Shown: positions 36,058-45,733 of the stretch, in pieces
Layout: each line of letters starts with the position of its first letter
Position numbering within the stretch: position 1 is the first letter of the stretch
Source: Limnobacter sp. 130
GTDB taxonomy: Bacteria; Pseudomonadota; Gammaproteobacteria; Burkholderiales; Burkholderiaceae_B
NCBI RefSeq assembly: GCF_902506325.1
Contig: NZ_LR732328.1
Span: 1,051,071-1,115,070, forward strand
Reading direction: 5' to 3'
Length of the DNA stretch: 64,000 nucleotides
The notes under the pieces: generated by a model
What the model was told of the DNA's origin: nothing
Databases searched by the model: none
What the model saw: only the letters and a program-made list of their open reading frames with translations
Made by a program: the position numbers and the translations under genes

Positions 36058-37061
36058 GATGGGTCCGCCTGACTTAAATTGGAACTTTGAAGGGTGCGAA
36101 GCAAGCCACCAGGGCCACCCACCACAATAGATTGGCTACCCGATACCGCAGCACCCAGGAAAGACAACACCGGGCTGTCGTAAGCAACGCGCACCCACTG
36201 ATCGCCCTCAAGGCGGGCGAGCGTACCGTTGGCACCCACACCATGCGGAGCACCGGCATGCATGAACAGGCGGTACAAAGGTGCCTCGGTCGTATTGTCC
36301 ATACGAACCCAGCTGATGCCACTATCCGTGGTTTTCAACACTTGCCCAGCGAGCCCGCTTGCATAGCCTGTTTCAGCACTGGTAAATAAAGCGTCGTAGG
36401 TGTAAAAGTCACCTGCAATCGGTTCGCCACGTTGCCAGGTTTGCCCGCCATCATTGGTGAAGGTCAACATGCCGAACTCGCCAAAGGCAATGCCGGTTGT
36501 GTCGCTGGTGAAAGCCAGTGCGGTGAACTGCGCATCTTCGTCAAAGCTGACCACGCGCCAGGTTTTGCCCTGATCGGTGGAATTGATCAAATTAGAGCCT
36601 GAGCCAACAACCCACAGACCACTGCTGTGGCATTCAATGGCAACCGGGCTGGAAGGTTTGTCGAACTTGCTGGGTAACCAGTCTTTGAAATCACCAGAGG
36701 ATGTCCACACGGTGTTGTAAACATCCAGCATGGCTGCACTGCCATCCTGGCAGAATGCAGAATCAATGAAAGATGCCGTGCTGGATACCCGCTGGCGGAG
36801 CCACGAACTACCCCCGTCTGTTGACACAGTCACCACGCCTGTTTGCGTACCACCCAGCACTGTTCTGCCTTGAGCACTCAGGGTTTGAATGACCTCGTAA
36901 CGCTCAACTGTTTTGGTGACTTGCTGCACGGTATCAACCGAGACCTGCTCTGCACTTTCGGCGCAGGCATTCAATAGCGCTGCACCTGTAACTGCAAGCA
37001 GTGCCAAGCCAAGTGTTGATTTTTTCAGGCGCAAAGGCGCCCCTGAATACTGAATATTCAC
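36054..37061 (-). CDS. YCF48/BNR-repeat lipoprotein
   Basis: The 335-residue protein has an N-terminal signal with a lipobox (LLNAC near residue 33), so it is probably a lipoprotein. The rest is a series of BNR/YCF48-like repeats (STDGGSSWLRQ, STDQGKTWRVV, TNDGGQTWQRG, TTDSGISWVRM), expected to form a beta propeller. Genes of this kind directly precede MMPL transporters in degradation clusters; an accessory role in transport is inferred. It overlaps the transporter gene by 4 bases. Confidence 0.85.
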   Translation of the reverse strand: MNIQYSGAPLRLKKSTLGLALLAVTGAALLNACAESAEQVSVDTVQQVTKTVERYEVIQTLSAQGRTVLGGTQTGVVTVSTDGGSSWLRQRVSSTASFIDSAFCQDGSAAMLDVYNTVWTSSGDFKDWLPSKFDKPSSPVAIECHSSGLWVVGSGSNLINSTDQGKTWRVVSFDEDAQFTALAFTSDTTGIAFGEFGMLTFTNDGGQTWQRGEPIAGDFYTYDALFTSAETGYASGLAGQVLKTTDSGISWVRMDNTTEAPLYRLFMHAGAPHGVGANGTLARLEGDQWVRVAYDSPVLSFLGAAVSGSQSIVVGGPGGLLRTLQSSNLSQADPS

Positions 37062-37093
37062 AATGTCTCCTGCCTTCTCTGTTTGGCAAATGA

Positions 37094-37120
37094 AAGCCGC
37101 CTGGTTTTTATGTGCGGCTT
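37094..37120 (-). terminator. Weak hairpin after dmpI
   Basis: A 7-bp perfect stem AAGCCGC/GCGGCTT with a 13-base loop lies in the 63-base gap between dmpI and the YCF48-like gene. The T-run on the minus strand is short, so it may only attenuate expression of the transport genes, or stabilise the upstream mRNA. Confidence 0.55.
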
Positions 37121-37124
37121 TTAA

Positions 37125-37316
37125 TTAGCGTCCCCGGTCTTTTGCCGACACGCCTGCAATTCCCCAGTTGGTGCTGGGCACTTCAATGATCTGGACCCGA
37201 ACTGTTTCAACGGGTGCACCCACCGCCTCTACAAGGGCCTGGGTTACCTTCTCAATCACCGCGCGTTTTTGGTCTTCCGTGCGGCCTTCAATCAAATTGA
37301 TTTGTGCAAATGGCAT
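37125..37316 (-). CDS. dmpI: 4-oxalocrotonate tautomerase DmpI
   Basis: This small tautomerase interconverts 2-hydroxymuconate and 2-oxohex-3-enedioate in the 4-oxalocrotonate branch. The 63-residue protein begins M-P, exposing the catalytic N-terminal proline after Met removal, and keeps arginines near positions 12 and 40. It is normal in length. It is the last enzyme gene of dmpCDEFGHI, followed by a hairpin and the transport genes. Confidence 0.94.
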   Translation of the reverse strand: MPFAQINLIEGRTEDQKRAVIEKVTQALVEAVGAPVETVRVQIIEVPSTNWGIAGVSAKDRGR

Positions 37317-37327
37317 GGTTTGCTCCC

Positions 37328-38116
37328 TTACTCAAAACGCAGGCCAACCTGGCCCAGGCCCTGCACATGCAAGGTCACGTTATCGCCGGATTCCACGGCA
37401 ACAGCCTCGGTAATGCCACCCGACAAAATCAGCGAACCTGCGGGCACAAACTGATCGCGCTTTGCCAGCTCGTTGGCCAACATGGCAATGGCTGCAGCAG
37501 GGTGCCCCACCACGGCGGCGCCTGCGCCAAAAGCCACAGGCACACCATTTTTTTCCAGCACAATGCCGGTGGTTTTGAGGTCCATCCCATCGACTGGTTT
37601 CATGGTGCCGCCCACTACAAAACGTGAAGCAGACGTGTTGTCGGCAATCACACTTTTCAAATCGAATTTGAAATCGCGGTAACGCGAGTCAATCACTTCA
37701 ATGGCGGGCATCACAAAATCAGTGGCCGCCAACACAGTGGCAATGTTGCAACCCGGGCCGCGCAAATCAGCCTTGGTCACGAATGCAATTTCAGGTTCAA
37801 CCTTGGGGTGAATCAGCTCGTTCACTTTCACGGCTGACCCTTCAGGCACGCTGAAGTAATCGGCCAAAAAACCAAACACCGGCGTGTCCACACCCATCTG
37901 TTTCATCTTCGAGTGCGAAGTCAAACCTGCTTTCAAACCCACAATGCGCACACCGCGGCGTTCTTTGCGGGCACGAATTTCATCCTGAATGGCATAGGCA
38001 TCATCCCAGTCCATGTCGGGGTGATCATCAGTAATCTTCACCACATCGCGTGCATTCAGTTCGGCACTTTCCAAATGCTCGGCCAGTGCAGAAATTGTTT
38101 TCTTGTCCAGTTTCAT
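37328..38116 (-). CDS. dmpH: 4-oxalocrotonate decarboxylase DmpH
   Basis: DmpH decarboxylates 2-oxohex-3-enedioate to 2-hydroxypenta-2,4-dienoate in complex with the hydratase DmpE. The 262 residues carry the family pattern ([26 protein letters not shown] with metal-ligand Glu residues). It is distinguished from the homologous hydratase by that [10 protein letters not shown] segment. It overlaps dmpG by 4 bases. Confidence 0.92.
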   Translation of the reverse strand: MKLDKKTISALAEHLESAELNARDVVKITDDHPDMDWDDAYAIQDEIRARKERRGVRIVGLKAGLTSHSKMKQMGVDTPVFGFLADYFSVPEGSAVKVNELIHPKVEPEIAFVTKADLRGPGCNIATVLAATDFVMPAIEVIDSRYRDFKFDLKSVIADNTSASRFVVGGTMKPVDGMDLKTTGIVLEKNGVPVAFGAGAAVVGHPAAAIAMLANELAKRDQFVPAGSLILSGGITEAVAVESGDNVTLHVQGLGQVGLRFE

Positions 38117-39141
38117 GCGGCGCTCCTTGCACGGGCCATGGTGATGGCGGTGTCTTCAATCATGTCTTCCTGGCCACCCACCATGCCGCGTCGGCCCAGC
38201 TCCACCAGAATTTCACGGGCGCTGATGCCGTACTTTTTCTCGGCGCGTTTGGCGAACAACAGGAAGCTGGAATACACACCGGCATAACCCAGGGTCATGG
38301 AGTCGCGATCAATTCGAATGGGGTGGTCCATGATGGGCACCACCAGGTCTTCGGCCACATCGGAAATCTTGAATACGTCCACACCGGTTTGGATGCCCAT
38401 GCGCTCGCACACCGCTACCAGTACTTCCATGGGGGTGTTGCCAGCGCCAGCGCCCAAACCTGCGGCGGCTGCATCAATGCGGCGAGCACCGCCACGAATG
38501 GCCTCAATCGAGTTGGACACACCCATCGACAAATTGTGGTGGCCATGAAAACCAATTTCAGTTTCAGGCTTTAGTGCGTTGCGCACCGCGCTGATTTTTG
38601 CGTACACCTCATCAGGCAACATGTAGCCTGCGGAATCCGTCACATAAATACAATTCGCACCATAGCCTTCCATCAACCTGGCCTGCTCGATCAACTTCTC
38701 GGCGCTGGCCATGTGGGCCATCATCAAAAAACCCACCGTGTCCATATCCAGTTTGCGGGCATGGGTAATGTGCTGTTCACTCACATCGGCTTCGGTACAG
38801 TGCGTGGCAACACGTATGGTGTGCACGCCCAAATCTTTCGCCATTTTCAAATGGTCCACCGTGCCAATGCCGGGCAACAACAAGGCTGACACCTTGGCCT
38901 GCTTCATCGCAGGAATCACGGTGCTCAAATATTCTTCATCACTGTGGGCAGGAAAGCCGTAGTTCACCGATGAACCACCCAAGCCATCGCCATGGGTTAC
39001 TTCAATCAGTGGCACACCCGCTTCATCCAAACCTTTGGAAATACTCAGCATTTGTTCCAAGCTCATCAAATGGCGCTTGGGGTGCATGCCATCGCGAAGC
39101 GTCATGTCATGCACTTTGATTTCAATTCCTTTCAAGTTCAT
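38113..39141 (-). CDS. dmpG: 4-hydroxy-2-oxovalerate aldolase DmpG
   Basis: DmpG splits 4-hydroxy-2-oxovalerate to pyruvate and acetaldehyde, which is channelled to DmpF in a bifunctional complex. The 342 residues begin with the HMGL-type catalytic motif [10 protein letters not shown] near residue 12 and contain the metal-binding GFHGHHN near 198. Length and place before dmpH (4-base overlap) and after dmpF (11-base gap) are standard. Confidence 0.95.
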   Translation of the reverse strand: MNLKGIEIKVHDMTLRDGMHPKRHLMSLEQMLSISKGLDEAGVPLIEVTHGDGLGGSSVNYGFPAHSDEEYLSTVIPAMKQAKVSALLLPGIGTVDHLKMAKDLGVHTIRVATHCTEADVSEQHITHARKLDMDTVGFLMMAHMASAEKLIEQARLMEGYGANCIYVTDSAGYMLPDEVYAKISAVRNALKPETEIGFHGHHNLSMGVSNSIEAIRGGARRIDAAAAGLGAGAGNTPMEVLVAVCERMGIQTGVDVFKISDVAEDLVVPIMDHPIRIDRDSMTLGYAGVYSSFLLFAKRAEKKYGISAREILVELGRRGMVGGQEDMIEDTAITMARARSAA

Positions 39142-39152
39142 GGGGGTTCTCC

Positions 39153-40067
39153 TTAGGCGCTCACGGTGGGTTCAAGGGTCAGCTTGCCGCTGAGAATTTC
39201 TTCGGCAAACATCTCGGCAGTGCGGGCCGCTGCAGCGGTCATAATGTCCAGGTTGCCGGCGTACTTGGGCAGGTAATCCCCCAGGCCTTCCACCTGCATG
39301 AACACCGAAACACGGTTTCCATCAAACACCGGGCCATTGACCAGCGTGTAGCCAGGCACATACTTCTGCACCTCCTTGATCATGTCCTGAACCGACTTGG
39401 TAATTGCTTCCTGATCGGGCGTGCCTTCGACCAGACAATGCACGGTGTCGCGCATGATCAAAGGTGGTTCGGCCGGGTTGATGATGATGATGGCTTTGCC
39501 CTTTTTTGCACCGCCCACTTTTTCCACAGCACCGGCTGTGGTGCGTGTAAATTCATCAATGTTTTTGCGGGTACCGGGACCAACGGATTTTGATGACACC
39601 GTGGCCACAATTTCACCGTAACTCACGGGCTGAACGCGCGACACGGCATACACCATGGGAATGGTGGCTTGGCCACCGCACGTCACCATGTTCACATTCA
39701 TTTCACGCTTGCCCAAGTGTTCTTTCAAATTCACCGGGGGCACGCAGAAAGGCCCAACAGCCGCAGGCGTCAAGTCGATCATCAACACACCCAGCTCATT
39801 CAGCTTGCGGCTGTTCTCGGCATGCACATACGCACTGGTCGCATCGAATGCAATTTGCACACCGTCGGCTTCAACGTGGGGCAGTAAACCATCCACACCT
39901 TCTGAGGTGGTTTTAATGCCCATTTCACGCGCACGTTTCAAGCCATCGGATTCAGGGTCAATGCCCACCATCCACACCGGCTCCAGCACTCTGCTGCGTT
40001 TCAGTTTCATCAAGAGATCAGTGCCGATATTGCCGGGACCAATCAATGCGCATTTGATTTTTTTCAT
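39153..40067 (-). CDS. dmpF: Acetaldehyde dehydrogenase (acylating) DmpF
   Basis: DmpF converts acetaldehyde from DmpG to acetyl-CoA with NAD+. The start at 40067 ([18 protein letters not shown]) puts the Rossmann GPGNIG at the normal position; an upstream ATG would add 21 residues not found in the family. The catalytic cysteine is in [11 protein letters not shown] near residue 130. The resulting 304 residues are of standard length. Confidence 0.95.
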   Translation of the reverse strand: MKKIKCALIGPGNIGTDLLMKLKRSRVLEPVWMVGIDPESDGLKRAREMGIKTTSEGVDGLLPHVEADGVQIAFDATSAYVHAENSRKLNELGVLMIDLTPAAVGPFCVPPVNLKEHLGKREMNVNMVTCGGQATIPMVYAVSRVQPVSYGEIVATVSSKSVGPGTRKNIDEFTRTTAGAVEKVGGAKKGKAIIIINPAEPPLIMRDTVHCLVEGTPDQEAITKSVQDMIKEVQKYVPGYTLVNGPVFDGNRVSVFMQVEGLGDYLPKYAGNLDIMTAAAARTAEMFAEEILSGKLTLEPTVSA

Positions 40068-40092
40068 GATCGAATTCCTTTTGCCTTGTAAC

Positions 40093-40875
40093 TTAAGCGA
40101 AGCGAACAGAGCAGTTGCCAATCCCGCCAATCGACATCTGCAGCGAATCGCCTGCCTTCACGGGAATAAGTGCTGCCAGTGAACCTGACAGAATGATTTC
40201 GCCAGTCTTCAGGCCAATGCCCAAACGGCCCAGTGTGTTGGTCAGCCACACGATGGCATTGACGGGGTGACCCAATGCAGCGGCGCCTGCACCAGTGCCC
40301 ACAATGTCACCATTCTTTTGCAACACCATGCCGCAGGTAAACAGGTCTACTTTGCGGGGGTCGACCACACGATCGCCCAACACAATGGCGCCACACGAGG
40401 CGTTGTCCGCCACGGTGTCCTGAATCTTGATTTTCCAGTCGGCAATGCGCGAGTCCACAATCTCGAAGCAGGCCATCACGCCTTCGGTTGCAGCCAGCAC
40501 ATCCGCAGCCGTTACACCGGGTCCCATCAGGTCGCGCTTCATCAAAAAAGCAATTTCGCCTTCGGCACGTGGTTGAATCAGGCTGGCCGCTTCAATGGCC
40601 TCGCCCTCGTTGTAAACCATGCCGTTGAGCAAATAGCCAAAGTCAGGTTGGTGCACATTGAGCATGTTCATCACTGCTGCGCTAGTGACACCAATTTTTT
40701 TACCAATCACATGCTCGCCATTGTCCAGGCGCCGCGCAATCATGCGTTGCTGAATGTGGTACGCATCTTCAATCGTGATATCGAAACCACGGCTGGTCAG
40801 CGGTGCAATGGTGTGGCGTTGCGTCAGTGCGTTGTAAAGTTCATCGCCCAAATCGCGAATTTGAGTTGCGTCCAT
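40093..40875 (-). CDS. dmpE: 2-oxopent-4-enoate (2-hydroxypentadienoate) hydratase DmpE
   Basis: DmpE adds water to 2-hydroxypenta-2,4-dienoate to form 4-hydroxy-2-oxovalerate. The 260-residue enzyme is homologous to DmpH but has the hydratase-type [17 protein letters not shown] segment and [12 protein letters not shown] with acidic metal ligands. It lies 25 bases upstream of the dmpF start and 5 bases after dmpD. Confidence 0.92.
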   Translation of the reverse strand: MDATQIRDLGDELYNALTQRHTIAPLTSRGFDITIEDAYHIQQRMIARRLDNGEHVIGKKIGVTSAAVMNMLNVHQPDFGYLLNGMVYNEGEAIEAASLIQPRAEGEIAFLMKRDLMGPGVTAADVLAATEGVMACFEIVDSRIADWKIKIQDTVADNASCGAIVLGDRVVDPRKVDLFTCGMVLQKNGDIVGTGAGAAALGHPVNAIVWLTNTLGRLGIGLKTGEIILSGSLAALIPVKAGDSLQMSIGGIGNCSVRFA

Positions 40876-40880
40876 TTGCT

Positions 40881-41711
40881 TTATGCCTCTTGCAGGAAGT
40901 CGGTCACCAAACGCTCAAAGCGCGCGGCGTGTTCAATCTGGGTCCAGTGGCCGCACTTGCCATACACATGCAGTTGCGAATCCACAATCATTTCGTGCAG
41001 GCACAGCGAGGTGCTCAAGGGGATCACCTGGTCATCTCGGCCATGCACAATCAAGGTGCTTTTCTTCAATGCACGAATGTCGGTTTCATGGCTGGCCATG
41101 GCGTCTACCCAGCGTTGGCGGGGTGCGGGAAACATGGCTGAGAAACTCTCCTGAAAGCCGGGGCGAACGCTGGCCTGATAACGCAGTTGGGCCAGCTCGT
41201 CATTGACCAGGCTGCGGTCATAGGCAAAGTAGTCCATGATGCGGCGCATGTTTTCAAACGAAGGCTGATAACCCCACACTGCATCCAACCCTTCAGTGAT
41301 GGGGAATGGCACGCCCACACTGCCCATCAGCACCAGTTTGCGCACACGCTCGGGGTGGCGAATGGCCAATGCCAGTGCAACCGCACCACCAAAAGAGTTA
41401 CCTATCAGGTCTGTTTGCTCAATGTTCAATGCGTCCATCACGCCCACAGCGTGGGCCACCCAGCTGTCCAGGTTGTATTGGTAGCCTTGGCGGCGCTCAG
41501 TGAAACCGAAGCCCACCATGTCTGGGGCCACTACGCGGAATTGTTTTGCAAAACCGGGTATCACCAAGCGCCAGTTCGCCCAAGCCGACACGCCGGGTCC
41601 AGAACCATGAATCAACATCAGGTTCGTGCCCTGGCCTTGATCGTGATAATTCGTGTGAAGGCCATTGGCCTCGATACTCAATCCAATTTCGGGTGAAGCA
41701 GGTGCATTCAT
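40881..41711 (-). CDS. dmpD: 2-hydroxymuconic semialdehyde hydrolase DmpD
   Basis: DmpD is the alpha/beta-hydrolase of the hydrolytic branch, used for ring-cleavage products that cannot be oxidised, releasing formate or another acid. The 276 residues show HGSGPGVSAWANW near 35-47, the nucleophile elbow GNSFGGA near 103, and the C-terminal acid/His region with HGRDDQVIPL and GHWTQIE. Length and order are normal. Confidence 0.94.
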   Translation of the reverse strand: MNAPASPEIGLSIEANGLHTNYHDQGQGTNLMLIHGSGPGVSAWANWRLVIPGFAKQFRVVAPDMVGFGFTERRQGYQYNLDSWVAHAVGVMDALNIEQTDLIGNSFGGAVALALAIRHPERVRKLVLMGSVGVPFPITEGLDAVWGYQPSFENMRRIMDYFAYDRSLVNDELAQLRYQASVRPGFQESFSAMFPAPRQRWVDAMASHETDIRALKKSTLIVHGRDDQVIPLSTSLCLHEMIVDSQLHVYGKCGHWTQIEHAARFERLVTDFLQEA

Positions 41712-41721
41712 CGTGTTTTCC

Positions 41722-43176
41722 TCACAGCTTCACGCAAATATTTTTCAGTTCGGTGTAAAACTCCAGCGAGTGCACACCCCCTTCCCGGCCAATGCCCGAT
41801 TGCTTGGCACCACCAAACGGCGTACGCAAATCACGTAAGAACCAGCTGTTGACCCAAGCCAAACCCACTTCGATTGAAGCGGCCACGCGGTGCGCTTTGG
41901 CAAGGCTTTGTGTCCACACAGCGGTGGAAAGGCCATACACATTGTTGTTGACGCGAGCAATTACCTCGTCTTCCGAATCAAATGGCGCGATGTGGCAGCA
42001 AGGTCCAAAAATTTCCTCCACACACACAGCTGCATCGTCATCCAGACCGGTCCAGATGGTGGGCTGCACCCAGGCACCATTATTCAAATCACCAGGCATC
42101 TCGATTACACCGCCACCCGTCACCACGGTGGCACCCTGCTCTACTGCCTTGCGGTAATAGCCCAATACTTTTTCACGGTGTTCTTGAGAAATCACAGGGC
42201 CAATGCCTGTGTCTTTGTTTTCGGGCAAGCCAGGTTTCAGGCTTTCTGCACCCTTCTTCATGGCGGCCACAAATTTGTCGAAAATCGGGCGCTCTACATA
42301 CACCCGCTCGGTGCCCAAACACACCTGTCCGCTATTGGCAAACACCGAGCGCATGGTGCCCTCAATGGCCGCCTCAAAATCGCAGTCTGCAAACACAATG
42401 GCTGCATTCTTGCCACCCATTTCCAGGCTCACGGGGCGTGCGCCTTGCGCAGCTGCTTTCATGATGGCGGCACCGGTGCGTGTTTCGCCAGTGAAGGTAA
42501 TTGCGTTCACATCGGGGTGAGTCGTTACAAATTCACCCGCTGAATCAGGGCCAAAGCCGTGCACCACGTTGTACACACCCGGTGGCACACCCACTTTGTT
42601 CATGACCTCACCCAACAAGGCGGCAGTCTGCGGCGTTTCCTCGGAAGGCTTCACCACCACGGTGTTGCCACAGGCCAGTGCAGGGCCGACTTTCCATGTC
42701 ATTAACAGCAAAGGCAGGTTCCAGGGGCAAATCACGCCTACCACACCCACCGGGCGACGAATGGAATAGTTCAGCGCACCGCGTCCATCGGGGGTAGACA
42801 TCTCGAAGCATTCGGTGGGTACGTTCTTGATGGTGTCCGCAAACACTTTGAAGTTGGCAGCACCACGGGGAATGTCAATATGACTGGCCAGGCTAACTGG
42901 CTTGCCAGTGTCGGCGACCTCAGCCTGCAAAAAGTCGTCGAAGCGGCGATTGATTTCATCAGCCACGGCGTACAGCATTTGCACCCGGTCGGCCACAGTC
43001 AATTTGCCCCACGGGCCTTTCAAGGCAGCCTTGGCTGCAGCCACCGCATCATTTACCTGTGCGCGACTTGCTTCATGCACCTGCGCAATCACGGCGTTGT
43101 TCACGGGTGAATATTTGGGAAATGTGTTTCCCGCCGCAACAAACTCCCCGTTGATGAAGTTTAAAACTTCTTTCAT
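41722..43176 (-). CDS. dmpC: 2-hydroxymuconic semialdehyde dehydrogenase DmpC
   Basis: DmpC oxidises 2-hydroxymuconic semialdehyde to 2-hydroxymuconate with NAD+, the entry to the oxalocrotonate branch. The start at 43176 (MKEVLNFINGEFV) fits the aldehyde dehydrogenase family; an upstream frame start adds 22 residues. Catalytic motifs ELGG-type LEMGGKN (Glu) and GQVCLGTERVYV (Cys near 285) are present. It is first in the minus-strand lower-pathway operon and faces the GntR gene across a divergent promoter region. Confidence 0.95.
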   Translation of the reverse strand: MKEVLNFINGEFVAAGNTFPKYSPVNNAVIAQVHEASRAQVNDAVAAAKAALKGPWGKLTVADRVQMLYAVADEINRRFDDFLQAEVADTGKPVSLASHIDIPRGAANFKVFADTIKNVPTECFEMSTPDGRGALNYSIRRPVGVVGVICPWNLPLLLMTWKVGPALACGNTVVVKPSEETPQTAALLGEVMNKVGVPPGVYNVVHGFGPDSAGEFVTTHPDVNAITFTGETRTGAAIMKAAAQGARPVSLEMGGKNAAIVFADCDFEAAIEGTMRSVFANSGQVCLGTERVYVERPIFDKFVAAMKKGAESLKPGLPENKDTGIGPVISQEHREKVLGYYRKAVEQGATVVTGGGVIEMPGDLNNGAWVQPTIWTGLDDDAAVCVEEIFGPCCHIAPFDSEDEVIARVNNNVYGLSTAVWTQSLAKAHRVAASIEVGLAWVNSWFLRDLRTPFGGAKQSGIGREGGVHSLEFYTELKNICVKL

Positions 43177-43338
43177 TGCACTCTTCCTTGCCAATCGATT
43201 AAACCATGAACAAACGATAAAACTATTTTTTCTCGACGTCAATATATTTTCTCGAGAATATTATTTTTAATCGATAATGTTGATTAGCGTCGCAACTCGA
43301 CTACAATGACGAAACAGAGAGAATTTTTTGGAGTGTGT
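43177..43338. promoter_or_regulatory. Divergent control region of lower meta pathway and gntR
   Basis: The 162 bases between dmpC and the GntR gene are AT-rich. A perfect 10-bp palindrome TTCTCGAGAA (43249-43258) lies in the middle in an imperfect longer dyad; it is a candidate operator for the divergent regulator. Clear -35/-10 boxes were not assigned. Confidence 0.55.
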
Positions 43339-44049
43339 ATGAATGAAGTGGTCTCATTGCCTGGCAGCGTCACCAGCGGGGAAAGCCTGACCCTGGCAGA
43401 AACTGCCTACCGCAAACTGCGCAATGACATCATTGAAGGCGTGCACAAGCCGGGCACCAAGCTACGGGTAGAACACCTTAAAGACGATTACGAAGTGGGC
43501 GCGGGCACCTTGCGGGAAGCCTTGCAACTGCTGCTGAACGACGGACTGGTGGTGGCGCAAGGACACCGAGGCTTTACCGTGGCCCCCATGTCTGCGGAAG
43601 ATTTTCAAGACATTACCCGCACCCGCGTCATGATTGAAACTGAAGCACTGCGGCAAGCCATTGCACTGGGCGATGACCAGTGGGAAGCTGAAGTGATGGG
43701 TGCGTTCCATATGCTAAGCCGGGCAGAATCACGTCTTGGCGAGGAAACAGTTGAAACCCGCAGCGAGTGGGAACGGAAGAACCGCCTGTTTCACGACACA
43801 CTCATTTCCGCCTGTCCTTCTCGCTGGCTAAAACAGTTTCAACATTTGCTGTACATGCAATCCGAGCGTTATCGCAGGCTGATTCTTTCTGAAAAACCCA
43901 TTCCCCGCGATGTGCACTCCGAACACGAAGAAATTTTGACGGCAACACTGAATCGAAACAGCGAGCTGGCCACGCAAATTTTGGCTGATCACATCAACCG
44001 ATCATTGGTAGCGGTACAGAAACTACCCAAAGAACGATTTGGAAAGTAA
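43339..44049 (+). CDS. GntR-family (FCD) regulator of the lower meta pathway
   Basis: The 236-residue protein has an N-terminal GntR winged helix (AETAYRKLRNDIIEGVHKPGTKLRVEHL, then GAGTLREALQLLLNDGLV) and a helical FCD ligand domain with metal-type histidines. It is divergent from dmpC, so it probably controls the dmpCDEFGHI operon by sensing a pathway intermediate. The start at 43339 follows TTGGAG by a normal distance. Its stop abuts the stop of the convergent panE-like gene with no gap. Confidence 0.88.
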   Translation: MNEVVSLPGSVTSGESLTLAETAYRKLRNDIIEGVHKPGTKLRVEHLKDDYEVGAGTLREALQLLLNDGLVVAQGHRGFTVAPMSAEDFQDITRTRVMIETEALRQAIALGDDQWEAEVMGAFHMLSRAESRLGEETVETRSEWERKNRLFHDTLISACPSRWLKQFQHLLYMQSERYRRLILSEKPIPRDVHSEHEEILTATLNRNSELATQILADHINRSLVAVQKLPKERFGK

Positions 44050-45006
44050 TCAGCTGCTGAGCATTGAATGAATTAATGCTGTTACGGGTGTATCGATCCC
44101 CAAGCGTTCAGCTCGTCGAAGCACACTGCCACTGATCGCATCTAGCTCTAAAGGACGGCCCTTTTCAAGGTCTACCAACATCGAGGTTTTGATCGAATCA
44201 AACTCACAGATCAATTTGAACATCTCATCCACATCAGACTGACTTAACACAACCTCGTCAGCCTTCGCAACTACAGCAACCTCTTGCATTGCTGCGTAAA
44301 TCACCCGCCTGTAATGTGGGTGATTTGTTAGAAAACCAGTATCCTTTCGAATCAGAGCGGACAGGGGATTCACACCATTGTTCACCAACAGTTTTTTCCA
44401 CAACTCATGTCGAATATCGACAGCGGTCCGGGTGGGAATTCCTGACGCATTGAATGTATCCGCTAGCATTTCCACTGCGCTTTGCGAGCCTTCATTTACG
44501 ACCGAATTGGGCCATGCACCCAACACAATTTGTCCCAAACCCTGCGCCTCGATACATCCTGGCGAAACTATATGTGCGCCAATTCTTACAGCCAATCCAC
44601 CAACCACACGATCAACACCCAACACCTTGCTGAGTACTGCTTCATTCTCGACACCATTTTGCAAAGACAGAACTGGTGTAGCGCCTGCGGCCAGCCAAAT
44701 TGAATTTGAATCGAGCCAACTCGCCGTATCCTGAGATTTCACACACAGTACAAGTACATCGAAATCACTGCATCGGTAATGGCGCTGCATCGTGATTTCA
44801 TCGACTGCACACACTGGCTGCTTGAATGAAAACTGATCGTGCTCAACCTGTAACCCGTGTCTTTGCATTGCTTCAAGGTGATTCCCCCTTGCCACTAACA
44901 CCACTGAGTTTCCGCCCTCGATCAAGCGTGCTGCATAGTAAGCGCCCACGCCCCCAGCACCCACGAACAACAAGCGCAGTGACTTATTCTCACCAAGCGT
45001 TTCCAT
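44050..45006 (-). CDS. 2-dehydropantoate 2-reductase (PanE/ApbA family)
   Basis: PanE-family enzymes reduce 2-dehydropantoate to pantoate with NADPH; many paralogues act on other oxo acids. The Rossmann motif FVGAGGVGAYYAARL lies near residue 15 from the start at 45006, which has AAAGGAG upstream; the longer frame (to 45213) adds 69 residues outside the family. The active-site region ELWKKLLVNNGVNPLSAL with the catalytic Lys is present. No other pantothenate genes are near, so a catabolic or unrelated role is possible. Confidence 0.85.
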   Translation of the reverse strand: METLGENKSLRLLFVGAGGVGAYYAARLIEGGNSVVLVARGNHLEAMQRHGLQVEHDQFSFKQPVCAVDEITMQRHYRCSDFDVLVLCVKSQDTASWLDSNSIWLAAGATPVLSLQNGVENEAVLSKVLGVDRVVGGLAVRIGAHIVSPGCIEAQGLGQIVLGAWPNSVVNEGSQSAVEMLADTFNASGIPTRTAVDIRHELWKKLLVNNGVNPLSALIRKDTGFLTNHPHYRRVIYAAMQEVAVVAKADEVVLSQSDVDEMFKLICEFDSIKTSMLVDLEKGRPLELDAISGSVLRRAERLGIDTPVTALIHSMLSS

Positions 45007-45505
45007 ACAGTCTCCTTTGGCATCACGATAACGCAGAAGGAATTCCGAAATATTAGCAATCAACAATAAATATCCATTATTCCCAAGAATACTGAAGCTT
45101 AATTCACTGCTGATGAAGGACATCGAAAATCTAACCTCGCAATCTTCAAAGCAACTTTTGAACTGGTTAGCTATGAAAATAAGATTTCTTTTCCAACGAG
45201 ACGTTCGGAACATTTAAAAGCCTAAGATCGCTGCTGCAATATAAATTACAGCGCGATTTGATCTGGATGATTCCTCGAATTTCTGATCATCTCAAGTTCA
45301 AAGCATTCCGCCTTGAGTCCCTCACCCTCCCTTGTCAAAAGTTGTCTGTCCGTTTAGGACTGATCAGTTTCACTTTCATCAACAAGTAAAAAGCCTGCAA
45401 AAAGTCCAAAATTTCTTCGATTTTGGCACTTGCGCAAATGAAGACTTTTGCTAACTTGAATTTACCCCGCTGATCTTTTGCGGGATTTTTCAAGAGAGGA
45501 AAAGT
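45007..45505. other. Non-coding left flank of the integrase region
   Basis: About 500 bases, AT-rich, with no convincing gene. It contains an inverted pair CCAAAAT/ATTTTGG at 45406-45426 that runs into TGGCACTT, similar to repeats at 53891 and 54076, and a terminator-like hairpin at 45466-45490 before the first gene. The left end of the mobile element probably lies in this stretch. Confidence 0.55.
45466..45490 (+). terminator. Terminator-like hairpin before the excisionase-like gene
   Basis: The stem CCCGC/GCGGG with a 9-base loop is followed by ATTTTT, 15 bases before the ATG at 45506. It may block read-through into the integrase genes from outside, or sequester their leader. Confidence 0.6.
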
Positions 45506-45733
45506 ATGAGTACAGAGTATCTAACCACCGCCGAACTCGCCGGGCGGCTCAAATACGATGAGCGAACCATCCGTGAAAAACTCATGGATTCAGTGTTGCT
45601 TGAAGGGGTGCATTATCTGCGTCCGTTTGGGCGTCGCAAGATTCTTTTCATCTGGCAAGCCATTGAAGAGGATTTGAGCAAGGGCCCAAAATTCTCCGTG
45701 CCCATGGCCAACGGAGGTGTTCTCCATGGCTAG
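45506..45733 (+). CDS. Excisionase-like helix-turn-helix protein
   Basis: The 75-residue protein opens with a MerR-type/excisionase helix-turn-helix (YLTTAELAGRLKYDERTIREKL) followed by a short wing (FGRRKILF). Such proteins bend DNA and direct an integrase to excision, or act as regulators. It is preceded by AGAGAGGAAAAG and overlaps the start of the integrase gene by 8 bases, which supports the recombination directionality role. Activity is inferred. Confidence 0.72.
   Translation: MSTEYLTTAELAGRLKYDERTIREKLMDSVLLEGVHYLRPFGRRKILFIWQAIEEDLSKGPKFSVPMANGGVLHG

Noticed and set aside
40267-41154. Plus-strand 295-codon frame opposite dmpE-dmpD
   Set aside because: It spans two certain genes on the other strand and encodes nothing recognisable.
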